Assembly: GCA_039090855.1 (NCBI GenBank)
Contig: CM077010.1
Span: forward strand, 47,634,905-47,698,904
Origin: Macrothele yani
Lineage: Eukaryota; Arthropoda; Arachnida; Araneae; Macrothelidae
Direction of reading: 5' to 3'
Length of the DNA stretch: 64,000 nt
The position numbers and the translations under genes are program-made. Below the pieces are notes generated by a model, which saw only the letters and a list, made by a program, of their open reading frames with translations, was not told where the DNA came from and made no database searches. Below are positions 55,365 through 64,000 of the stretch, in pieces (within the stretch, counting starts at the first letter, position 1; every line of letters starts with the position of its first letter).

Positions 55365-56618
55365 CACTTAAGAGCATTGAATTAGAGACAGCTGGCGTTA
55401 TGCAAATGTGGCGCTGTTGGCGGCCCTGTAAACGGAAACGACATGACGTATGCAGCGATCCGACAATATAAGGAGTGATGCGACGGGAATCAGTAAGAGT
55501 CGGACGCAGTATGGGTAAGACGAAGGATCTAAGCGCTTTTGATCGTGGCCAAATTGTCGGGGCCCGACAATTTGGCCACGATCAAAAGGGCCACGATCGA
55601 ATGGGTCACTCCATCTTGGAAGTCGTGCAGGCACTGGGATTTTCACGAGCCACTGTGTCACGGGTGCACCGTGAGTACATCGAATCCGATAAAACCATCC
55701 TTGCAAGGGCCAACTACCGTGGACAACAGCGTGTGGATGAGCCGGGTCATCGTCGGCTAGCTCGCATTGTAACAGCGGATAGACGGGCCACAGTGGAAGA
55801 AATCACTCGGCAATTTAACGCTGGTGCACACAAACGTGTAAGCAGCCACGCCATCCAGAACCATCTCCTCGCTATGGGGTACAGAAGCCATCGTCCCACG
55901 AGGGGGTACCGAAGCCATCGTCCTTCGAGGGTACCACTGCTGACCGCGCATCACAGGGTGCAAAGATTAGCATGGGCGCGGGAACATCGCCACTGCACCC
56001 TAGACATGTGGAAAAATGTTGCCTGGACTGATGAGTCGAGCTTCACGTTGGTACATGCGAATGGCAGGATACGAGTACGGCGCAAACCACATGAAGCGAT
56101 GGATCCTTCTTTGCCAGTAGGGTACTCTTCAAGCTGGTGGGGGTGGCATTCTCGTCTGGGGACTGCTTACGTGGACTGAAATGGGACCCCTGGTACGTGT
56201 GACATCGTCCCTCACAGGTCAACGTTACCGGGATATCCTGGACGACCATTTGCTCCCGTTTGTGCGTCTTCAACATCCCACTGGGGACCTCATCCTGCAA
56301 CAAGACAATGCAGCTCCCGAATTGTATCCGAATGGTTGGATGAACACTCCACCGATGTGAGCTAGCTTCCTTGGCCAGCTAGGTCATCTGACCTCAATCC
56401 CATCGAGCACATCTGGGATGCCATCGAGAGAGATGACCCCCTCCATGAAATCTTCGTGAACTGTGGGAGCTTGTTCAGGGGTCGTGGATCCGTATGGCTT
56501 CCCAACACTTCCGGTGTCTTGTCGAGTCCATGCCGAGACGAATCGCCGCCGTCATCAGGGCGAAAGGTGGTGCTACACGTTACTAGACAGATATCTCTAA
56601 TTCAATTGCTCTTCAGTG
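55365..56618 (+). mobile_element. Tc1-5: near-complete Tc1 element
   Basis: Terminal repeats CACTTAAGAGCATTGAATTA (left) and, reverse-complemented, CACTGAAGAGCAATTGAATT (right). TA precedes the left end (55363-55364); the right flank reads TT, a mutated TA. Confidence 0.88.
55511..56586 (+). pseudogene. Tc1-5 transposase with local rearrangements
   Basis: The start MGKTKDLSAFDRGQIVGARQ is a Tc1 helix-turn-helix N-terminus. It is then interrupted by a 26-bp inverted duplication (55536-55588). SILEVVQALGFSRATVSRVH, DRRATVEEITRQFNAG and SSHAIQNHLLAMG follow. A tandem duplication repeats YRSHRP (55877-55936), then come VPLLTAHHRVQRLAWAREH and WTDESSFTL (first D). Shifts begin after DPSLPVGYSS. 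QQDNAA retains the second D, and NPIEHIWDAIER keeps the E. The true C-terminus is RAKGGATRY with the stop at 56584-56586. All three acidic residues are present, but at least three frame breaks follow the first. Confidence 0.9.
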
Positions 56619-57199
56619 TTTGGTGGTGGTTACATTAAATCTGAATACATCTGATCAATAAAATCTAAGGTTTTTTTAAAGGTTCACGTATGTGTAGCAC
56701 CAAAATGCAGTTACACTGTGTTACAAGAAAACAAATGTGTGTGGGAAATGAAAACACTTGTTTGCATCAGAGTAACATGTGTTCGTTTTATCTTTTTTGG
56801 GGGAGTAGGGGATGCTAATTCTTAGGGTGTAACACTTAAAAAAAATTGACTTATTTTTTGGCAGTTCGACAATGAATTCTCGTCGCGATTTTAAGTTAAT
56901 GAAGTTTGAAACTCGAGTTAGTTTAAAAAAAAAAATGTATTATTTGAAAGTACCAAAATCCTAGATTACTGTGGACTGAAACGGATCGTTGTTCTTCTGG
57001 TGTAAGTTTGTCTTGACAGAGCCTCCCGTTGGCATGCGAAAGCTCTAAAATACTCTTGATATACACCATTTACGGATTTATGTGACTTTATTGTCTTCTT
57101 AGTTAATAAAGTACTATTTGGGAAAAGTGAGAAATATATTGCAAGGCCAGTTATCCCCTCCATGCAAACGAATGTCGCTTGTTTGGATAATGTTGAGAT
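56619..57199. other. No recognisable gene
   Basis: A+T-rich DNA; nothing identified. Confidence 0.4.
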
Positions 57200-58700
57200 T
57201 TGAGAGATGATGTGAGAAGAAATTTCCTGACCCGACGTGCCATGCGAGAGGCAAAATACGTTTCCGCCAGCTCGCTTAGGTACACTTTAGTTGCGCTGCC
57301 TACATAGAAACTGCGTACAGTTTTTCTTCTAGGTCGCGTTTATCAATTAGAAAAAAAAAAAAAAAAATTCGCCTCCCGACGGGAAAACTGTGAATCGCGG
57401 AAATTCAAAAATGTGAATACGACTGCTTTTCCAATCTGCATAAATTTATATATATATATATTATAAGAAGAAATTCACAGCACATATTTATATTTAAAAT
57501 AGCTTCTGAGTTGTTGTTTTTATGTGACCTTTCCAATAAAGCCTTTGCGGGTGTGCTGTGTTATTAAAAAAAAAAAAATTCTAAGAAAAACTGCAGAAGC
57601 ACGGGATGTCCAGATATGGGAAACAATTAATCCACGTCTTCGTGGGTAGCATTGCCAGAAGGATGTTTCATTTTCTACAAATATAGATATTTACCCCGTT
57701 CATTATGTTAACTCAAAAGCGGAAATATTTTTTAAAAATTGTGAAAAATTGAACGATTTATTCGGTTTGCCACGAATAACTTGACATTTTCGCTGGACTA
57801 CGTATAAGTGAACGATTTGTCTAGTTAGTCGTAAATTGCTGGACTGTTGTCTCGTTATTTGTAGCCAAGCGTAACAAAAACTAAAGTAAAGAGTGAATTC
57901 CGAAAAGTCCTTCTCGTAATCTCAGTTAAAAAAGATTCAGAAAATTAGCGTTTTACTTCAAAGATGTAGAAAAAATGTCAGCGGATATGCTTTAATACAT
58001 CGGTGTGCGACAGTTTCACATTTCCTTGATTGAGAGATGTAGAAAATATTTGAGGACGAGGGTATTTCAGTTGCGATATTTGTGATATTTCAGTTGCGTA
58101 TATTCGTGTTCGGGAACGGTAGCAAATTGCTTTCACTATCGTTTTTTTTTTTTTTTTCGTTCTTTTGAGGTATAGAATTCTTAGGAATTTCGTCGCACGC
58201 GAAATAGGTTCCTCTGGTCCTCGCATTCACGCCCGTATCTGTCCAGATCGATAGAAGACTGACAAAGAATGGGGTGAGGGTGCATTCTGTGGCTTTTGCG
58301 CGTCGTGCATTGCGAGCGATGGCGCTCTGCTGCCATAGAAACGGTTCACTCAAGTGGTCATCCTAATCGGTCGATTCTCCCGCTTGGCGTAATCGGTTGC
58401 GTGTTTGCATGTGGAACTATTTTTGGCACGTACTAACCTTTGCATTACTGTGCGTTTTTTCAATCGCAAATGTATATCTTCCCAGTTCCACGTCAAGGTC
58501 GTTGTTATCGTACCTGGCGACCGAAGAATGGTTGGAGGGTGTAATTCTTTTGACAAGAATGCGTTTTATTTTTGCTTCAAGCAATCCTTGATTTTTTATC
58601 AGAAGCATTTATATCAACTAGCGCACAACGTGTTGCATTCTTTCTTCCGGGAGAGGGGCGGGTACCTGCTTGTAAACACTGTATAGTTAAGTCAAACTTC
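57200..58700. promoter_or_regulatory. CpG-rich region, nature unknown
   Basis: Denser in CpG than most of the window, especially 58170-58420 (CGTCGTGCATTGCGAGCGAT). No ORF with a recognisable product and no inverted termini. Could be an unmethylated regulatory region with an untranslated exon or the inside of an unknown transposon. (TA)n and poly-A tracts interrupt it (57345-57367, 57449-57461). Confidence 0.2.
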
Positions 58701-59611
58701 GTTTATTGTTGACAAACTATTTAATTTGGATTATTAATTTAAGGGGATTTGAAAAATTCGTTGTCCCAACTGTTCAAAAAAATTATTAAAAAAAAAAGTA
58801 TCTTTTATAGTGTGCTTTTTCCCCATCACATTGTCTCCTCCTATTTGCTGACATCACACATCTACAAGTTAGATTCTAAAAATCCTCTTTTGTTGAGCAC
58901 TATGAAAACAATGACATTTTTTGTAATGAACAATTTTTCCACTAGGTGTCATAATTGCATTTTTACGTGGGACATGTTATCTGCACCCCCCCCATATCAC
59001 CCCTAAATGTCTGATTTACAAAATCTGTTGCATATGAGAAGTGTATCTAATGCCACAATTTTGTCATATTTTCCAGCTTTTTCTGTTGTAAAATGATCCT
59101 GCTGTAATAGATTAACTTTTTCCAATTCAGTGATATTGCGAGGTTTACAAGTCTGATTAAAAAACATTCTTTTCATATTGGCTATTTTTAACCAAGATTA
59201 ATATAATTCACATACACTCTGATTTTCCATATGCACTATTTTCCTGCTGGGAATCATCCTGATATGTTTGTTTGGAATCTGTACTTTTAGCAGCTATGTT
59301 TGTTTGGAAAATTCCTCATACATGAAATTGCTGTGTCCATGATCACAGATTTTGACTAATTTTTCAGGTTTTAAACAGAAAATTTTCCTGCTGGGTAGAA
59401 TGAATTTAGATTTTTAGTTAGACATAGTCAGTCTCTTCAGGCTACGGTTGGCAAAAATTTTCTTCATATTGTCTAGCCCCATTCATAGTGAACATATTAC
59501 TCTTGTGTCTTCTAATTTTCCAAATGCACCTTTTCATCATAAGGGATTAAACACAATAATATAAATTACCTATGACACCATATGTGCACTTCAGAATCCT
59601 GTTATAAAAAT
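58701..59611. other. No recognisable gene
   Basis: A+T-rich DNA; nothing identified. Confidence 0.4.
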
Positions 59612-59619
59612 TCTTTGTG

Positions 59620-60682
59620 CAGTGTCGTACCAGGAAATCTCAAGGCCCCTGCAAAAAATATTTTCGAGGCCCTTTTGCCAAAATCTATTAGCTTTCCATT
59701 ACTAAAAATTTAAACTTCCATTTTATTAATTAGGCTTTACAGATGTTTAAATAAATCAAATTCTTTAGAACATGAAAGTAGTTTTTGTAAAATCAAAATT
59801 ATTATACTTTATTGTATGAAACAAAAATGTGCACATTGTAATTAACATGATTGCACTAGTTTTATACTGATACAAAGTACTACAAAACATTTATGCCAAA
59901 ATTAATCATATCATGCAAATTTTATCCGTTTAGAGAAGTAAGGCCAGCCTCTTTGAAATGCCTCATGATCACACATACAAAACATGTAACTGCCATGTGA
60001 TGGTGTTTGATGACCTTTTCTGGTTTATATGAAAATTCAGAACTTATAGTGAGAAAATAAATAAATAACAGTTAGAAATTGTAGAACAAAACATGCAAAA
60101 CTACTTAAATTATTTACTCTTAAATATGAAAAACACACTTAACATAATAGACTAATGATTTGCACATAGCAAAAAGAAATTTTGCTTGACTCTGTCATAA
60201 ATGAAAAAAAAACAGGTCTCTGTTCCTTTGTTCCTGTGAAGAACACCTTTTAGTTTATTATATCCTGAAGGATTTGTAGTTATGTGCAAACAACTGGAAT
60301 ACATAACATCTTATCCTCATTAGTATAAAAATTCCACTCTTTGAACTGATATTTCTTTCACATTATCTTGTTAATTAATATAGATGCGCAGGAAATGTTG
60401 CTATGGCTGTTAAAAGGGGCCTCAAGTCTTCTGAAATAGCTGCTTCCTTGTCATCCAGGTTTTAGGAACTAAAGCAACAAAAATGATTTCTAAAGATTTT
60501 ACTTCTTTACTAAAATCAAAAAAATCAAAAATTGCTCTTCTGTTTAACACTTCCTTCAAAGCTGCCCCAATTCCTGGCTATTTCTTTTTAACCTGTTTTA
60601 TATGAAGTTATGGCTAGAGGCCCTCTTATCCATGAGGCCCACGATGTGGGGGTTGCGGGGGCTATCAGTCAGTATGCCACTG
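59620..60682. mobile_element. hAT-like non-autonomous element with 8-bp target duplication
   Basis: The ends CAGTGTCGTACC and, reverse-complemented, CAGTGGCATACT fit the CAGTGGCGTA-type hAT terminus. TCTTTGTG flanks both sides exactly (59612-59619, 60683-60690), the size hAT transposases make. Subterminal GGCCCCTGC/GGGGGC stretches are also inverted. No transposase sequence. Confidence 0.9.
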
Positions 60683-60690
60683 TCTTTGTG

Positions 60691-62012
60691 CACCCAATTG
60701 GTATATCCATGATCACAGTTTTTAGTGATATTTTTAGCTTATGTGATGCTGATGTAAAATTTTCGTGCTGCTAGGCATAAAATTAGATTTTTTATTAGAT
60801 TTGTTTTAATTATTTCACAGTTAAAAGAGAGAGAGAAAGAGCGAGGGAGAGATAGTGAACTGGAAATACGTTTACTGTTTTAAATGTGAGACTTGTCAAA
60901 AAACATACATATTATTCTTGAAAATTTGGTAAAATCAGTTTTGTTTCATCTGGTAGTGCAATTATATGTTTGTCTTTAGTATCATATCTGTATTTCAAGT
61001 TGGATTAAGAAATACTTCCTATGGTTTACACCATGAGGAAGATCATCTCAGGGGTTTATGATGAAAAATTATTCTAGGTGGTTCATGTGCTGTGTGTATG
61101 TACACACATTATTTTAATATGTAGTTTCAGAATTCATGAGTTTTTCATTGGTGAGCTAGAGCTATAAACATTTGTTTTTTCACTTGGTGACATGCATAAT
61201 TTCATTTGATAAAATAGCATTACTAATTCATGTAGGATTAAAAAGAATCCTTTTTCGTGATGTGAATCAGGGAACATGACAATATCCATTTGTCTTGAAA
61301 ATATTAAATTTTTTGGTGAACTACTGATGTCTCACTTCAAGGTGCAATTTTAGCCTATAAAGTTTTGAGACTTTTATCAAAAGACTTAAGAACTGAGTGG
61401 TTATGTATTATCGGTTGGTTTGACTTGTTTTTGTTGTCTAAAACACAAAATTTTGACCATGAACTAGAGTTTTTAGTTGTAGATGGAAACGAGAGAGTGA
61501 TTCAGAAGCCATGTTATCTGAATGGCCTATTACTCAGATCTGCATTACAAATTATGTTTAACCTACAACAATATACAAATTCAAACATACACAATTCATT
61601 CATGCTATATGGAATGCTCTTCTTACATCTTTATCCGTGGAATGGTGAGAGTGACTGACACCTGTTAGCAAGAGATATAATTTGCACCCCTTGAAAAACA
61701 ATGACACAGGCAATTGAGAAATTTGTTTCAGGAAGTGACTCAAGTTTTGGTAAGCACCTGCCTTCAGTGGCATAGCTTGGAGTGTGTCCAGCAGTGGAGA
61801 CTCCCCTCAGTTTTTTTTTCTTTACCTGATTGTCTTAGCTAAAATATTAAGGTAACAGCAAAGAGAGAATTTTGTTTTTGTTGAATATTCAAGAACAAAT
61901 GTAATTGTAAAAAAGAAAGAGGTGAACATTCAAATAAAAGTGTAATTGAAAAAAAAAAGTAAACATTCAAGTGCAAATGTAATTGAAAGTGTGTGTTCCA
62001 TACTATGAAACT
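60691..62012. other. No recognisable gene; purine tract near 60826-60850
   Basis: A+T-rich DNA. CAGTGGCATAGCTTGG at 61778 looks like a hAT terminus, but no matching end with a target duplication was found. Confidence 0.4.
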
Positions 62013-62023
62013 ACTTGCTGTGG

Positions 62024-62248
62024 GCCGCCCCGGTGGTGCAGTAGTCTAAGCGATGGCCTCTGATCATTCGTCCGTAAGGGGTCCGGGTTCGAATCCCAGT
62101 GAGGCATGGATGTTGTGTTTGTCTTTAGGCACTGGCTCTCTCCCTTCCCTGGAACCAGTGACCCAAAATTAGGAATGGGAGACTGCTTATAGCCCATTGA
62201 GTTGCTCACGGTGGTCGTTAAACCTACAATAAAAAAAAAAAAAAAAAA
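62024..62248 (+). mobile_element. tRNA-derived SINE, copy 4, with 11-bp target duplication
   Basis: Full-length copy, A-tail 62230-62249. ACTTGCTGTGG flanks both sides (62013-62023, 62249-62259). B-box GGTTCGAATCC intact. Confidence 0.95.
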
Positions 62249-62344
62249 ACTTGCTGTGGCACATTTATAACTTTAGCTACTACATAATTCCAACTTTTTT
62301 CATGCCCCCCCATAGACTGGAGCTTGAAGGCATCTGCTCCCAAT

Positions 62345-63131
62345 TGCTATGCTAGTGCTTATTAAGGCATATGTACAAAGTATTATCCATGTGCACGAAT
62401 GCAGGGTTGTACCCTTTTCACCATATTTGCAGAAACTTTGTACAGTCTTGCATCTGAAATGCTGTAATTTTAGCTTTAATGATTGCCTTCAGTTCCTCAA
62501 GTACATGTGGGTTTGTTTTATACACTTTTCCTTTGAGATAACCCCAGAGAAAAAAATCCGGTGGTGCCAAGTTGGGTGATTAAGGGGCACAGACATGTTG
62601 AAATGTGATCTCAAAAAAAAAAAAAAAAACTCCCATCAAGAAGTTCATGGTTTCATGTAATGTATGGCATTTTGCATCATTGTGCTGAAACCAGCTATGA
62701 CATTCATCCTCTTGTAATAGTGAAAGGGACTGTTATATGATTTCATGGTAAACCTCACCATCCATTATATCCTGGGAAAAAAAAAAAAGAGACCCAGTAA
62801 ATGTTGATGGGGCACAGCACACTGTACTCATATTTTCATCAGATATAAGGGTTCCTGTTGTGGAACATTTGGATTTTGTCTCTGCCAAAACCTGCAGTTC
62901 TGACTGTAGATTTATCACATGAAGGTGAAGCCATGCTCTGTCACCAAAGAAGCCATTATCATGCATGTTTATTCCGTGAACTGTCCTTTGATGAGTGACT
63001 GAAACCATTTGCAATATTGTAAACATTTTGCTGTTTTTGGATCTCTCCATTCTTGGACCTCTTGAATATGGTAGTGCTAAAAGTGTAATTTCTTTACAGC
63101 CTTGAATGCAACATCTGTGCCTCTGATACAA
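62345..63131 (-). pseudogene. IS630-E: transposase relic of the IS630-D group
   Basis: Minus strand: CKWFQSLIKGQFTE (about 63020), FFGDRAWLHLH for the first catalytic block (FFSDEAW in relatives), and WFQHNDAKCHTLHETMNFL (second). HVCAP leads to SPNLAPPDFFLWGYLKGKVY (third D, about 62560-62500), then PHVLEELKAIIKAKI. The last block is the signature shared with IS630-D (NLWGYLKGKVY). It has five or more stops and shifts. Terminal repeats were not identified. An A-run at 62612-62629 interrupts the gene. Confidence 0.85.
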
Positions 63132-63239
63132 GTTTCCTGAAACTAATCCTTTGTGATTATTTCAACCTTGCCCACACATCAAGTTTTTCTCTGGTTAAAA
63201 GAGACAGCCATCCACTTAATTTCCTTTCAAGTACGCTCT

Positions 63240-64000
63240 TGGTCCCATTTTTGAGGAAGTTCTGCCATCACCTATCATTTATTATTATGGAAAATCTTTT
63301 TGTTCACAAACTCAAGAATCTCATAGATATCCCTGGCTCTGTTACCAAGGTTCTGCATGATTGCTTGTGCACTTTAAGGAACAATTGTCACTTCACTTAC
63401 AATAACAAATTCTATGTCCAGTAACAAGGAGTCCCTATGAGATCTCCACTGTCGCATCTTCTAGCAGAAATATTCTTGTAACATGTTAAAATTTCTGCCA
63501 TTGCTATGCACCATTTCAACCTACTGTCTGACTTTGATATGTAGATGATATTTTTGTAGTTTGGCCTCATCCTTTGCAGGATTTATTTGAACTCACCTCA
63601 GGAGTCACTGAACTTTTCCCTTCCATCAGTTTACTGTTCATGAAGAGGTCAACAATGCCATTAACTTCCTGGATGTTTGCCTTGCAAGATTGAATGTTCA
63701 GTTTTCCGTAAACCTACTGCTTCGAAAATTAATGTACCTTTTAGTTCACATGCTTTTGATGTCTACAAGTTTTCTGCACTGACCTCCTTTATTACTTCTG
63801 CACAAATCACCTACAATAGCCCAGCTTCTCTCACCCTTGACCAGAAAAATATTAAAACCACTGCTGCTCACCACCAATTCCCTAGTGGTTTGTTGGACAA
63901 ATTCATATAAAAGTTTGAAGTGAAGCATTTCACCACTTTCCATTCTTCTAAGGTCAACAAACAATTTCAATTTGCTGGATGTATCCCATTTCTTGACCAG
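63240..64000 (+). pseudogene. PLE-3: Penelope-like reverse transcriptase, runs off the window
   Basis: Plus strand: LIDIPGSVTKVLHDCLCTLR and FTYNNKFYVQ, then after a stop GVPMRSPLSHLLAEIFL. The catalytic block RYVDDIFVVW is at about 63530-63560 with both aspartates. NNAINFLDVCLARLNVQFSV and VFRKPTASKINVPF follow, the FLD...RKPT pair that marks PLEs. The frame continues to LLDKFI at about 63907 and possibly beyond, cut by the window end. One stop and two shifts are seen. Any GIY-YIG domain would lie past 64000. Orientation is opposite to PLE-1 and the sequence belongs to a different subfamily. Confidence 0.88.

Noticed and set aside
61778..62359. Second hAT-like element enclosing a SINE
   Set aside because: The ends resemble each other (CAGTGGCATAGCTTGG versus an inverted CACTAGCATAGC), but no matching 8-bp duplication flanks them.

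Overview
This is a stretch of animal nuclear DNA, A+T-rich and gene-poor, built almost entirely from degraded transposable elements. I recognise no host protein exon, no rRNA and no intact tRNA gene. The mix of Tc1, mariner, IS630-related, hAT-like and pogo-like DNA transposons, several LINE families, Penelope-like elements (PLEs) and a tRNA-derived SINE points to a metazoan. An arthropod, perhaps a chelicerate, is my best guess, but that is inference only.

Layout. 1-4083: unannotated DNA with one CpG-rich patch at about 1000-1580. 4084-5360: Tc1-1. 6646-6990: pogo-like MITE. 7136-9753: Tc1-2, split by a second Tc1 (Tc1-3, 7871-9179). 10-20 kb: mostly plain sequence with a 103-bp tandem duplication, a mariner relic, microsatellites and two SINEs. 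20567-23042: mariner Mar-2 interrupted by a 5'-truncated RNase H LINE. 23116-24192: LINE-L1 (minus). 26.9-28.7 kb: PLE-1. 30051-32151: IS630-C, carrying inside it the palindromic IS630-D and itself sitting in an older repeat. 32.7-36.1 kb: two mariner relics. 36.6-38.5 kb: a palindrome, a tandem array and a tRNA-like palindrome. 41.2-43.5 kb: LINE-M split by Mar-5. 46-49 kb: two palindromes flanking Mar-6. 49.7-55.0 kb: LINE-L2 broken into four pieces by a PLE fragment, a palindrome, a SINE and an unclassified 1.9-kb TIR element. 55365-56618: Tc1-5. 57.2-58.7 kb: CpG-rich plain DNA. 59620-60682: hAT-like element with a perfect 8-bp target duplication. 62-63.1 kb: SINE and IS630-E. 63.24-64 kb: PLE-3, running off the window.

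Two results stand out. First, nesting can be read at base resolution. For Tc1-3 in Tc1-2, IS630-D in IS630-C and Mar-5 in LINE-M, removing the inner element plus one TA makes the outer reading frame continuous again. LINE-R in Mar-2 and TIR-X in LINE-L2 are fixed by 11-bp and 6-bp target duplications. This gives a relative insertion chronology from sequence alone.

Second, at least six loci share one architecture: the core CTGAnGA, one base, a short hairpin, then GAAA, followed by 60-110 bp of A+T-rich sequence and usually arranged as a long inverted repeat. Two of these loci lie just downstream of PLE coding remnants (reverse transcriptase at 27.5 kb, GIY-YIG at 50.6 kb). They therefore look like inverted PLE termini carrying a hammerhead-like motif, of at least four sequence families in 64 kb. 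The extra base between the core and the stem departs from canonical hammerheads, so activity is unproven.
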